Part shown: piece by piece, positions 1 through 12,329 of the stretch
Layout: every line of letters starts with the position of its first letter
How positions within the stretch are numbered: position 1 is the stretch's first letter
Origin: Sphagnum compactum
Taxonomy: Eukaryota; Bryophyta; Sphagnopsida; Sphagnales
Length of the DNA: 64,000 nucleotides
Assembly (NCBI GenBank): GCA_965153455.1
Contig: OZ234504.1
Span: 8,866,001 to 8,930,000, forward strand
Direction of reading: 5' to 3'
Notes under the pieces: model-generated
The model's database searches: none
Told to the model about the DNA's origin: nothing
Seen by the model: the letters and a program-made list of their open reading frames with translations, nothing else
Made by a program: the position numbers and the translations under genes

Positions 1-2652
1 TTTTTCAAGCATTCTTCAACACTTGAAACATGAATGTGGTTGCCAAACACCCACATTGTTCAATAACACTTGGCATGGACATGGGCATAATGTCTTTGTC
101 AATTATGTTACGTTCTTTGACAGTTGCAACAGTGCAAATCCTTATCCACTTTGGGAATGGTGGCACTTCCTTAAGGTGATATGAGAATGCAACAACCTTT
201 GATTGAAATTGACCTTTGAGAAAGAAAATAAAATTCAAAAGTTTTATTGTGTTTAAGTGGCTATGCCCTGGTTACATTAAGTAAACTAAAATGAGTTGAC
301 TTGGAACTAATTTAAGGTTGGGTAAAAATTACAATTGCAATTTTGATATTTCACCTAATGGTTTTGGTGATTTTGAATTTATTGTTTGTCACAATTCCAT
401 GAGTTGAACTTGAATGAGGGTATGTGTAACCTAGAATGTTAAGAGAAAGAAATGAGAAGAGGAAAAGGGCCCAACCAATTTTGAATAAAGGCGCCTTCCC
501 CCCTTCCTATGGCTTATTTGACTTTAGCAACATGGAATTTTTTTTAAAGACTTACCTAAATAATGCAATCAATCCATTCTTCATCATCTTCAATATGCGA
601 CAACATCATTGTTTTCTTCCAACTTTGCCTTCTTAGGAGTTATAATAGTAACATTGACAATGTAATAGGAGGCGTGTTAACATGTATTAAATACAAATAT
701 GACCTTTATTAGTTTGTAGTTATTTTGTCAGTTAGATGTTAACATGTATCAAGTACATGTACAACTTTTGTAAGTGTTAATCTACAATTATTTTATTAAC
801 TAGATAATAACATGTATTAAATGAAGATTTGACCTTTGTAAATGTTAAATTAAAACTTATATATAAATTAATAATTATTACTTAATATATTAGGTCCTAC
901 TTAGTTAGGTAACTACTTTAGTTACTAGTAAGTGCTTCATATTTGAATTTGTGTTAGGTAACTATGTTAATTACTAGTAAGAACCACCTAGCTTATATAA
1001 GGAAGTGAGTTTGAATATTTTATGTTTTTGTTCATTTGAAATAACATTCATAGAGTTGTTTTGTTATATTTTGAATTTGAATCTATACATTGTGTTTAGT
1101 TTGAACATGCATGCATATGAATAATGAAATTTTTGTGTACATGTCTTATACAAATGTATACTTTGTTTATCAACAAGGAGTTTCATTAACAAAAGCTTCA
1201 AGCTCTTGCCTTTAGGTGGTGTCATTGTCAAGGGAGCACAAAGGGAAAAAAAATTTTAAAATGGGGTGAGGAGGAGCTTAGTGGTGGCAACAAATGTGGA
1301 CCAAGGCTACCATTTCCAAGGCTTTAATCTCTTCCTTGAACCTACCAAGTCCAAGCATTAATTTAAGTTTGCATGTTTTAAGCTAGGTTTAGAATACAAA
1401 AAAATGGGTCCAATCCAAAACTCCCTTACTAGGTTAAGGACAAAAGGGCAAAGGGGCTCAAGGTCCAATCCAAGCCTCCTCATTTCCTCCATTTTTATTG
1501 TTTTCTTTAATTTGTTCAAAATTTCAAGGTTTTTTTTAAAATTTTATTTTCAAGTTTTCATCCAAGTAGGAAAATATTCATCCACCATTTGATGCAAAAA
1601 AAGTCATCAAAATGCCATCAAAATTTCATCCACTCAATAAATGGACAATGGCTTAATGACCAAATAGGGGTTTTTTTTATTAAAAAATTGGACATTTATG
1701 GTCCTATGAACAAATATGTGAATATTATTATTATTATTTTAAGTGAAATCTACTTTTTATGAAATTCAAATTTTCCCCAAGTGGTTTGGTTGAGGAGTGA
1801 TTAAGGTTTTTGCAATTTACATTTATATTTTATCTAGATGCATGTATGCTTATACATTGTCACACCTCATTTGATGAAGTGATTTCCTAAGCCTCGTAAA
1901 TAATTAACCTATTGTCAAATTTGGACTCCAACAGAAAATCCCACTTGCCTCTTGTTTTTCTTTTTTTTTCAACTTATGAAAGAGTCATCAAAATATTCTG
2001 CTTTACCATGTTGTGTTTGAAAAATTGCCTTTGATGCTTGGAAACACAATAAACAAATTAAACACCCCACCTTCAAACTTCCATAAACAATTTGTATGTT
2101 GTGAGTCAAATCCAAAGTTCCTTATTGACACTTGCTCTCTAAGTTCATATTACTTCAAGTGAAGAAGAAAAATGTTTATTTGTTTCAATTATTCCCATTC
2201 TTCCCTTTTTCTCTTTAAAAGATCACATTTGTAAAAGTTTGTTTTGTTGTTTCTATATTGGGTCAATTTGTAATAGGTGATAGTTAGTTTATTGTTGTTT
2301 AAGGCTTTGTGATTCAACTGTGAACATGATTGGTTTATTAAAGGAAAAAAAATTCAAAATGGCTTTTAAATTGAACTAGAGGTTTGGTTAACATATAAAC
2401 ATTTATGTTTGGTGCATTTTTTCCTTTACAATCTTGAAAAATATTTCAAATGCACTTATGTTTGTTGTTTTTGCCTTTGGGTCATTGCCATTAATTTGTC
2501 ATTAACTAAGGATCTCTTAAAGAAATTGGGATAAGTTAACTTTGAAGGATAAGTTGAGGAATGAAGAGGACCCATGTGTAAATGGGTGGTGGGGAATTTC
2601 TAAAAGTTGGTCTATTTTTGTTATTTTTTAGAAGAAGAGTTTGGATGGTTCA
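1..2652. other. A+T-rich spacer without recognisable gene
   Basis: No open reading frame here resembles a known family and none shows matching splice sites. The sequence is A+T-rich, with short homopolymer tracts and ATT runs (for example near 1728-1740). It is probably old decayed transposon sequence, but I could not assign any part to a family. Confidence 0.6.
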
Positions 2653-2657
2653 TTATC

Positions 2658-3480
2658 TGTCGCAACCCTACTTTGAGAGAGTGTGAGGATGAGACTCACA
2701 CTCCCGAAATTGGGACTTGGGAGTCCTCCGGGACTCCCGAAATTTCAGAGTTCGATTACAGGGGGTCAAATCACCTTGCATTAGGGTGTTCCTTATATCA
2801 TTGGAAAGCTATCAAAGTGCAGATGTCGAAAATGAGCTCGCATGAGCCATTTGGACATCTGCAGCACAAGTTATGGTAAAAAGAAAGGTCGGGAGTCAAA
2901 TTGGCAGTTTGACTCTCGACCACTAAAAATCGGGAATCGATTCGACCGTGATGTGTGCTGGTAGAGTGCAACACGTCGTTGGAAAGCTCTTGACAAGAGC
3001 TACAAGTTTGCTACAAACCTCATCCCAATCGAAAGTCTGAGCAAAAAGCTATGATTTCACAAAGTGGTGAGAGTCTAAATCAGGATAGTTTCAAGACTCC
3101 TCCTTGGGAGTCCCGGGACAAAAAGTCATTCAGATGTAGGCTCCGCGGAGAGACGCAGAGAATAATATATGGGGGAAGGTGGTGGCTTCCCTCAAGTCCG
3201 GGCCATGGTGAGTCTTGTGAGTCCAGAGTTGCCCATGGCTTGTTCTAGCACTAAAGGTGCTCTAGAAAGTGATCTAACCAACTTGTTGGTTGGTTTGATA
3301 CAGATTTGAGTGAGTAACTAAAAGCTTGTCACTCTTCCTAGTCCCATCCCGAAGCTTCAGCACGGCCCTCTACCCCTTTTGGTGCTGAGAGCTGGGAGCG
3401 CGCCCCGAATTCTTCACAATTCCGTTGTTTGAGTAACTTAGACCCATCTTGGGTCTAACTAGGAACTTGGGAGCACGTAA
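2658..3480 (+). mobile_element. Solo LTR of a retrotransposon, copy 1
   Basis: An 823-bp unit starts with TGTCGCAACCC and ends GGGAGCACGTAA, where the expected terminal CA has become AA. It is bounded by a perfect 5-bp direct repeat TTATC (2653-2657 and 3481-3485), the target-site duplication expected of an LTR retrotransposon insertion. A second copy of similar length and roughly three quarters identity lies in reverse orientation at 6545-7363. No gag-pol sequence adjoins either copy. I therefore infer that LTR-LTR recombination removed the interior, leaving a solo LTR. It contains several inverted pairs of GGGAGTCCC/GGGACTCCC-like words. The internal reading frames are not genes. Confidence 0.88.
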
Positions 3481-3659
3481 TTATCTCTTATGGATGTTTT
3501 TTGGAGTTTAAAATGTGAAACGAATATATACTTTTGTTGTTGGAATACAAGAGGGTTTTGTTTCAAACATGGTGGTGGCATTATGTACTTTTATTTATTT
3601 ATTTTTAAATAAATGTTGCTAGTTTTCTTTGATATAAAAGACTATAGCTCTTTGTTTTT

Positions 3660-5643
3660 CTATATATATTTTTTGCAAATGGTCATTGGATGGTAGAATA
3701 GGGACCAATATGCATTCTTGCCACTCAAATTCATCTTGGACAATGTCCTTTTAGTGAATGAAATAATCAATTGGGCTCAGTGCATTGACCAACCATTGTT
3801 GTGATCAAGCTAATTTTGTAAAGGTGTATGATAATGTAAATTGGAGTTTCATGCTTAATGCCATGGCAAATATGGGAATGGCTCAAGAATTTATTAAGAT
3901 GGTAAAGTTGTTGTTCAAGGATGTTACAGCAATGGTCTATCTAAACGAATGTATCACCAAATTAGGGGGGTTAAGGAGGGGTGCCCTTTAGCTCCTTACC
4001 TTTTTTTTTATTATAGGGGAAGTCTTGAATTTCATGTTCAAAGAAGCTGTCAAACTTGGGGACATTAACAAAATTACCATGCTAGGAAGCACAATGCAAC
4101 TAATTATTTCATAGTTACCAATGATACAACCTTAATTGTTTGGTGAGAAGAAGAAAACTTATTGCATGTTGCTAATGTGCTGCAATGTTTTATAAACATA
4201 AGTGGGTTGGAGTTGAACTGGGAGAAATCTATGGCTTATTTGAGTCACAAGCAAAGTTGTAAGAAATCAGCATGGAAAAAAAAGTTCAAATGGAGGTGGA
4301 CCCCTAACAATGATTTATCCAAATGTTTGGCACACCCTTTGCACTTGGCTTGGATGTCAAAGAGGTGGACACCTTTTGGATTGAGAAGATCCGTAAAAAG
4401 TTAAAATTCTAAAACACGGTCCAATTACCAATAGTAGGTTGGGTCATAATTGTCAATTTCGTTTTGACATCAACCTTATGGTTCTTCATCAATGTATGGG
4501 GGGGGGGGGGAGGGGGGGGGCACAAAAAAAATGACAAGGAAGTGTAAATTTTTACTTCGGAACTTTTGATGGGTTGGAGGTGATTAACACACTAAAACTA
4601 GGGTAAACTGGTATGATTGTTACGCAAATAAGGATATCAAAGGCGTGGGCTTCATTGACCCAAAAGAAGTTACGGATGCCTTGTTGTGTAAGTGGGTTAT
4701 TAGAGCCTTAAAACCTGGCAATTCAAACCTCAAACTTTTATTACGTTTCAAATTAGCAATGTGCAAACCCTTTAAGCACATGAAGTGGGGCCCCGAAGTG
4801 AATTGGATTATGGTCAAAAACCATAGTTCATCTCTAGTATCAAAGATATGGGGGAAGATCTCAAAGGCTTAGAAACAAATGGTTGAAAAGTTGAACCTCT
4901 CCCCATTGCAAGTAGTTGAGGCCATAAAGAGAACAAACATATGGTGGGACTTTAGTTTTAAGGGGTAGGAGTTTGGATTGTCTAATCCTAGAACTCAAGA
5001 GTTGTACAAATCTAACCTACGCACTTTTTAGGATCTATGGAGAGTTGAAACTAGAGACTTCCATTCTTGGGATGAATTGAAAATTTTATTTCCTTTGAAA
5101 AAAAAGGAATATAGTTGTTGGCAATGGCTAATTAATAGCTTTCCTAAATGTTGGATCAAGGAACTAAAGCAACCAAATCTTAAATCTTGTGATGGGGAAT
5201 GGCTAGATATTTATAATGACGAAACTATGTCCAATCCAATCAAGGTTTTTGCTGTTACTCAAGGGTTCCAACCATATGTTGACAATTTAATTTGGCAAGA
5301 AATGGTCATTCCAAAGGAGGTCCAGGTACTCATAATTGGAGAGTACTCACTTTAGTTGCTAATTGACCAACGGGTGTTTTAAATGGGTCTTGAGGATAAT
5401 CCAAATTTGCATTAGGATAAATGTAAGGGGGGCAACGGTGATATTATTTTGGAACTAATGAACTACACGACCAAACAAGGGAAAAAATTAATTAAATATA
5501 GGAGTTATCTTACATGCGATGTGCTTGAAAAGTGGGAGGAATCCCTCCCCCATAATTTTCAAATAAATTGGAAAGATGTCTGGAACAAACATAGAACTAA
5601 AAAAAATTTAAGGTTTCATGTGTTAACGGGTGAAAATCTCTAG
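3660..5643 (+). mobile_element. Decayed LINE (L1-type) reverse transcriptase and C-terminal region
   Basis: Broken frames on the plus strand follow the order of a plant L1-type LINE ORF2. Around 3695-3800 is a stretch like the RT motif QYxFLPxxxILDNVLL, followed by a K-x-YDNVNWSFM stretch (3830-3852; the family usually has KAYDxVxWxF). Next come RGAL (3978-3989), CPLAPYLF about 3985-4010 in a shifted frame, and a corrupted YADD box reading FVTNDTTLIV (about 4110-4140). An SGLELNWEKS segment follows at about 4203-4232. Downstream, 4645-4870 (CKWVIRALKPGNSNL) and 5077-5640 match the region ahead of and including the zf-RVT domain (GKKLI, KWEESLP, WKDVWN). Many stops and frameshifts are present, so this is a dead copy. 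Its 5' endonuclease part is missing or unrecognisable. Confidence 0.85.
4498..4520. repeat. Poly-G tract
   Basis: A run of G interrupted by a single A lies within the LINE remnant. It is a possible polymerase-slippage or assembly-error site. Confidence 0.9.
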
Positions 5644-6539
5644 ATTAATTAAATCCATAGGCCTCCTAGTGACTATTAGTTACTACTGGTGACTTACCAT
5701 CCCTTACCTAAGGGGTGAAGTTAATGGAATTAGGTAGCTCGAATTAGTGAGTGGTTGGGGGTAATCCACCCAACCATTTAAGAGATTTCTAGGAAGGGAT
5801 TAGGATAAGGACCTTATTTTCTAGGGGTCAATGTGGGCCTTGTGTGTGGTATGTGGCGAAGGGGGATAAAGGAAGTGAGAAAGAGAGGATTCACAAGAGA
5901 GTGTGTGGGATATGGAGAATTTTCTTTGGAGAATGATGGGAGGAATGGATAAAAATGTATTGCTTGGTATGTAATTCTAATGGAAAATGGTTAAGGACTC
6001 GAGTATCTTGTGTGGCATTGTTATTGTACTAAGTATGGGAGGTAGAGTAGGGTATGTTATGTAAGTAGGATATTTCCTAGAATTGGTATCCCTGCATTGT
6101 TTCTAGGACAAAGAATAATGGGGCTAACCATGGGTAGCCTTTGGAGCACCAAGTTATTGGTTGCCATAGGAGGTAGCAACCAGTTCTTGGTGGTGGGATT
6201 CAGTTAGGGAATAGACCAACAAATTACCCCTTGCAGGCTAAAAGGTACTGTTGTAGGCAAAATGCAAAAGTTCAAAGAGAAGACAACTAGTTGTAGAAGG
6301 TGCATAGTAGAGGAGGGACTTCTCGAGGGTTGTAGGTGGCAAGTAGAACCACCATAGGACCTATAAGCATGGGGAAGGAAGGACAATAGTGGTAGAAAGG
6401 TTTACAAACCCTTGAAGCAATATCCCAAGGGTGTTGAAGGTACTACAGAACCAGGGAGAGTAACTATTCGTAGGTTCTTTCCCCCTTTCTTATATTGTTC
6501 CCTTCCCTACATTCCATTCCTTACTCCTTAGTTGATATT
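5644..6539. other. Spacer between LINE remnant and second solo LTR
   Basis: No gene or recognisable domain was seen. Purine-rich stretches (AGGAGGTAGC, GGAAGGAAGG) occur on the plus strand. It may be the continuation of the LINE or of another decayed element. Confidence 0.5.
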
Positions 6540-6544
6540 GTTTA

Positions 6545-7363
6545 TGACGTGCTCCTTGGTCCCGGGGTGAACCCACTTGAGGGTTCACCAATGTGAAGTT
6601 GCGGAAAGTTGGGACCGAAAGGCACGCTCCCGACTTTCAACTCTAGAAAGGGGTAGAGGGTCAAGTTGGAAGCCCCGGGATTAGACTAGGAAGAGGGACT
6701 AGCTTAGCTTGTGTGAATCTGCATCCAAAAACCAACCACGGGAGGTTAGTTTAGCATTCGGGACACCCTTTGGTGTTGGGACAAGCCACGGGCACTTGGA
6801 CACACAAGACTCACCACGGCCTGGACTCGGGGGAAGCCACCACCTTCCCCCTTATAGTATTCTCTGCAGCTCGCCACAGAGGCTACATCCAAATGACACA
6901 TTTTCTTGGGACTCCCGAAATGGAGTCCCGAAACTGTCCCGGCGGGACTCCCGGAACTTTGAACGGTCATAACTCCCGATTTCGGAGTTCGATCGCGACG
7001 AGGTCTGAACCAAAGTTGTAGCCCTCGTCGAGATCTTTCCAACGCCATGTCGCACTCCCTAAGGCGACGTCGGGAAAGGGTCGATTCCCGACTTTTAGTG
7101 GTCGGGAGTCAAACTGCCAATTTGACTCCCGGCTTTTCTTTTGCCCATAACTTGGGCTGCAGATGTCCGAATGGCCAATGCGAGGCCATTTTCGATATCT
7201 ACGTTTCAAGACCTTTCCAATGACACCAAGAACACCTCAATGCGAGGTGTTTTGGGCCTTGCTGTCGAGCTCTAAAAATTCGGGAGTCCCGGAGGACTCC
7301 AAATCTCCAACTTTCCAAGTGTTGGGCTTCACCCCCATACTTGGCCAAAGTGGGGTTGCGACA
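6545..7363 (-). mobile_element. Solo LTR of the same family, copy 2 (inverted)
   Basis: Read on the minus strand, this 819-bp unit runs from TGTCGCAACCCC to GGAGCACGTCA, so it has the canonical TG...CA ends. It is flanked by a perfect 5-bp duplication GTTTA (6540-6544 and 7364-7368). It aligns with the plus-strand solo LTR at 2658-3480 along its whole length, including shared words such as GACATCTGCAGC, GGGGGAAGGTGGTGGCTTCC and CCTCTACCCCTTT. Because the two copies have different target duplications, they are independent insertions of one family and not the two termini of one element. Confidence 0.9.
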
Positions 7364-8232
7364 GTTTATAGGAGGATAGGTTTGGTCATGGACACCAGAC
7401 CCTTATTTTCCTTATTCTTGATATGACCTCTTACTTTCTACTTCAATAGTTGTAATAAAGTAAGTTAGGGAGGGTAATTTTTTACATGGAGAAATAAGTT
7501 ATCAACCTTGTCCCCTGGTCTTACCCCCTAGAGGATGGTAATGATTGGGGCCCGCAATTTCTACCCTTGGTGCCACAAGTGCTTGCAATCAATAGTTGAC
7601 AAGCCAATGCTAATCACAACATCCCAATGGATTGCTCGTCCTATGAGTGTGTAACTTTGGAATATGTCACCCATAGATTTTGGTTTTGTTCAAAAGCTAC
7701 TAAGGCAAGTTTGAACAATGTTGGTTCATCAAACATCTACCTTTGCAATGGATTTTTCCATTTGTTTCCCAATTTTTTATTAAAAAAATAAAGATACATA
7801 GTAGTCAAAGGAATAAACTACTCCACAACTTCAACTAGCTATGGAAAAAAAAAGTTTTACATGTGCAATATGTAAATTCTGGGGCAATAGAAGTGATAAG
7901 TAATTAAATCACTTGATCACATAAAGGATTTGGCCTCTTGCAAGCATAACATGCCTCCTAAATTTTATGGAGGCATTACTAACGTATGTAAGGTGCCCTC
8001 CGAATAAGCTAGTAAATGTCTAGTGTTGGGTGGTGCATATTAAAGAAACAGGAACAGACCCCCGGTGGTTACCAGGGTGGGGGCTTAGGATTCATAACCG
8101 TGTTTTGGTGTTTCTCAAAAAACCAAAGACCACAATTCTGATATATAATCATGGCTCTCAAATTTCTTTTTGGAAAAATCAAATAACCGCTGGAAAACTA
8201 ACTAATTAATGGAAAAATAATTAATGGACAAT

Positions 8233-8314
8233 TAACAACTAACTGGTGGAAAATTAATTAAGTTGTTAATGGAAAATTGTCCATTCTTTCATTAAAACCA
8301 CCAGTTAGTTGTTA
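8233..8314. repeat. Perfect 17-bp inverted repeat (hairpin)
   Basis: TAACAACTAACTGGTGG at 8233-8249 is repeated as its exact reverse complement at 8298-8314, giving a 17-bp stem with a 48-nt A+T-rich loop. The loop itself contains repeated TTAATGGA words. It could be the end of a foldback or MITE-like element; no target duplication was identified. Confidence 0.8.
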
Positions 8315-8655
8315 AATCAACAAACTGAAACTGACCACAGTTCTTCATAATTTCAAATATTCACACAACACCGGGAATTTCTGTGTCCGAACACGTAAGG
8401 TAGGGTTTGCTTGCTGTTTTTGCAAGAGGGCCCCATTGTTTATGGTGTCCAAAGAGTAGAGTAGAGGGAACCCTCCTTTCGGTGCATCTGTCGCACTAGA
8501 AATCAGCCAAAATGGATTAGAGGTGAGAAAGTTATGGCCCCTGAAGTAAGGGAGGGCCGTTTTTACAGAAAATTTTGGATCAAACAACTCAGAGCCTATT
8601 TTCAAACCCCTCAAAAAAATCTTTAAACATTATTTTGTTGCCTTTGGAGTTATGA

Positions 8656-8915
8656 GATGATTTGTAGAGCTTAAGATGGCGATTTCAGAGCATTTTAAAT
8701 CGCTCAATTTGAACCAAAAAAAAATGAGAAAGTTATGCATTGGTGACGAAAGAGGGGGTCAAAATGAAGAAAAATGAAAAAAAAAAGTGTTTTGCAATTC
8801 CAAAAGACATATTTTTTTTACTGCTCTTTTTTGGCTATTAAAGAAAGGCCTTTGCATTTCAACGATGATTTGTAGAGCTTGAGAAGGTGCTCCTATAACA
8901 TTTTAAATCGCTCAA
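8656..8915. repeat. Direct repeat, 208-bp period
   Basis: GATGATTTGTAGAGCTT at 8656 recurs at 8864, and CATTTTAAATCGCTCAA at 8691 recurs at 8899. Both pairs have the same 208-bp offset. This is two degenerate copies of a longer unit, of unknown origin. Confidence 0.75.
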
Positions 8916-10052
8916 AATGGAGAAGAATTGAGAAAGATTTGCCAAAGTGCTCAGTGATAGGCTAGTGTTCGGTGATGGGCCAGATTACCCACCCTATGTG
9001 GGAATTGTAAGTACTAGTACTTTTTTATGTTATCTCTGCAGTGGTCCACAGAGAGACATTCTCACATTCCCCTTGCTCGCTCTGCCCAACAAAAATTGCC
9101 ACAATTCTTATTCTCTGATCTCTTAGATTAAAATAAAACGCTTTGCCGCTACATGCGGATACAAGAGTAAGCAAAACCGACATTGAAGGCAATGATGAGT
9201 ATTGCACAAACACATTGATTGATCTTGTTCCGAAGCAAAATCTATTGCACCCAAACCTCCAGCTCTTCTTCTCAATAGCTCTAGAACACTGAACCGAAGA
9301 AGCTGAGATCAATTTTCAAAGCTTTTAATAAAAACTAAAATCGTTCCCGTAAATCGTTCATTTAGTCACATTTGTGACGCAAATGAAAAACACTTTAAAA
9401 ACATCTTACATTAAATTAGCATTTAACAAACCATGTGCATTCCATCTAGTGATAAATTGAAAAAAAATTATAATTTTTCAATTTGATGAATAGTTTATGG
9501 TTTTTGTTCACACACATTCATATCAATCTCCTGCAAACAAATTAATCAACAACAATAAATAATTTAGTCATCGTAACAATTACATTTGTCTACTATATAT
9601 GACCAATATTTTAGTTTTGGAAAAAAACACATTGCATTTGTGGTTTGAAAGGAACCATAATAGTCAAGTTTTGTGGATGATGTAACATCCTTGGAATGCT
9701 TTCAATAATTTCAATAATCAATCACTTTTTTCCCCATATGTATATATGTGTGTATATCTATATGAAAACATGAGTTTAACAACATTATTAGTACAATTTG
9801 TACAATATTAATCATCATAAAATATCTTTTAAACAAGATGATAGATGGGTCAAATAGCATAACATGAATCACACATGCCCGCTTAGGTGATTCTTTAAAG
9901 ACCAATAGGTTTGCCGGTCATGTTGATGGATTATTGTTAACCAACAATAACCAACCAATTAGGAGAAATGTTTAAGGTGGATGATAGAAATAGGTGAGAA
10001 CATGTTAAATTCCCTATTTGTAAAAAGGTAGGTGAGGATATGCATGAAATTA

Positions 10053-10139
10053 GTGGGGATTTGGATGGAACCATCACTTTTGTAAGAAATGGTGGATTGC
10101 CACCACACAAAAGTTTGTGGGGATTTGGATGGAACCATC
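10053..10139. repeat. Two direct repeats of 23 bp
   Basis: The same 23-bp word, beginning GTGGGGATTTGGATGG, occurs at 10053-10075 and 10117-10139 without a mismatch, 64 bp apart. Confidence 0.85.
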
Positions 10140-11798
10140 CAAGAAAGCCAATAGTGATGGTGAAAAACAATAACAAGGATTTTGGGAACAATGATGAGGA
10201 TGACAAACATTGACAAGTGCAAAGTTGTTGAAACCTCGCACTAAATGAAAAATAGCCAAGAAGAAGGTCTTTTGAAAAAATTCATTTAAAACATGGGGAT
10301 GTAGGAACATATCTTGTGGTAGCCCTTGTTGTATTTTTATCCTTGTCAAGATATGAAGTTTCTTTATCATCATGTCCCCAACACATATGGGGGATGTCTC
10401 ATTGGGTGGCATGTTTTCATATCAACATCATCATATCACATCAATCAATAGCATTGCAAATACATTCAAAACATTTTTTATAATGAAAAATGATAGTAAA
10501 TTTTGAAGGAGTTCCACGAGAATGGTAAGAGTTTTTTCCCAAGGTAATATTAATTTATTGTTAAAAAATAAAATGCCAAAAGAAAATATATTCAATAGTT
10601 AGTCACCATAATTTGAATAAATCCATCACAACCACATCCATTGCAGAGTTTGAAAATGTGTGTATTCATCCAGAACTGGATAGAGACCCTACTTATCTAT
10701 TCCAGTTCTATGAATGTTATCCAGTTCAGTTTTCTCTATCTAGTCATATGAGAAAATTGAATGTTTTTTTTGTCCTTCCAAGTGACATCAACACATAATT
10801 GAATTCAAAAGGTCGCATCACATTGAATGAAAAAGATTAATTCTTTTTAGATCTTCTCTTGGAGGTTAATATGGATTCATGAATTTCTTGGTACAATGAA
10901 TACACAATTTTTTTAAATTGATTTTCAATAGCTGAAAATTGGATTTCATGTTCTAAGATTAATGAAAGTGAAGATGATGATTTCATGAAATTTTTTATAT
11001 ATGTCATGAAATTTTGTTTTGCTATTGTAGGATTCAAAGAACAAATGAAAATATATTAAAGTGATTGTGACATGGTGGTGTGGAGAATTGTTGTGGAGCC
11101 CAAGTTGTAATAGGTAGGTCACAAAAATTTCAAAATCTGATTATTTCATACATCCAAGTCTCACATTTCTTGGGTTTAATTGGGGGACTTAGAGAGCCTC
11201 AGTGTGGGTCTGTGCCTGGGCTCCATAACTAATCAATGAGACATTCTCTGAGCACTTCACATCTGACCGATGGTACACACAAACCACTTCCATAGCCAGC
11301 AAAGCCAAGTAGTTTGAACTTTGTGTATATAATAAAGGACCCACAATCAGGAAAGGGGAAAGGGGCCTCATTTGGATGAGTTGTTGCAAAACAAAAAGGG
11401 TTAAAATAACTACTGGCACTTGTTTTTATAAGAATTGGAAGTTAGACCTACCTTGTTTGAACTTTGAACATTCACAAATTTGTGCAGTTTCATTCCCATC
11501 ATGTCTTTGCCCCTACCACTCTATTTGATCTAGAGAATTTTATCACAATGTTTTTGGACACCACAACACAATTGGGTCTAAAGACATAACATACAAACTT
11601 AAGAAGCATGTTTGGGTACCTATGTACCTACTATGATTGTTGTGGAAAGATGCTTTCAAAGTACATAGCTTCACCTCCTCACAGTCATACCAATTTCTCT
11701 TGTGTTTCTGTTCCTCACCCAGTTGGAGGTACACTTGGGTAGGTTGCATTTAGTGTTGGTTGAGCATAATATTTTAGACTGATCCAAAGGTTATGAAT

Positions 11799-11812
<14 letters not shown>

Positions 11813-11834
<22 letters not shown>
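11813..11834. repeat. (TA)11 microsatellite
   Basis: An uninterrupted TA dinucleotide run. Confidence 0.95.
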
Positions 11835-11837
<3 letters not shown>

Positions 11838-12329
11838 GAATATGCATATGAATATTTCCAAAAATCTTTTATAGACAGTTATGCATTCATGGCAATTTTT
11901 ATTCATTGCCAATTATGTATTTTCCAGTTTTCAAATTCATGGTAACTTTCATATATGCATACATGTCATCTATAGCAAAATTTCACTTGTTAGTTGTGCA
12001 AAGATGAAGATGTTCAAGCATTTGAAATAAAATAGCTTGCGGGGGAATTGAACCCAAGTTCTTTAGGAACTTTGCCCATTGCAACACGAGTTGCGTGCAA
12101 AAAAACCGGCACCCACATGAACACAAAAGCATCCCAATACCCCAATCCACACACATAAAACCCAACAAGAAAGTAATAGTTCCTCGTAGTTTGATTAGTA
12201 ACTTTTATTCTTGTTGAGCTTCATAAACCAGTTCATAAATAATCAACTCTGTAACATCAAACTTGGATAGAAAAAAAATAGGGTCGATTTTAGTTGGAAA
12301 GAGAAAAGATAGTATTAACTAATAATTAA

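Larger units (their letters stand above)
7369..12329. other. A+T-rich repeat desert
   Basis: No protein-coding gene was recognised. Recognisable structure is limited to a hairpin (8233-8314), a 208-bp-spaced direct repeat (8656-8915), a 23-bp direct repeat (10053-10139), a (TA)n tract and a possible tRNA-like B box near 12,040. All other frames are short and have atypical composition. Confidence 0.6.

Noticed and set aside
6709-7209. Overlapping reading frames of 67-100 codons on both strands
   Set aside because: They lie wholly within the second solo LTR, overlap one another in several frames, and owe their length to its G+C-richer composition.
2657-7364. A single 4.7-kb foldback transposon with 0.82-kb terminal inverted repeats
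   Set aside because: Each arm has its own LTR-type ends and its own perfect 5-bp target duplication (TTATC and GTTTA), so the arms are two independent solo LTRs.
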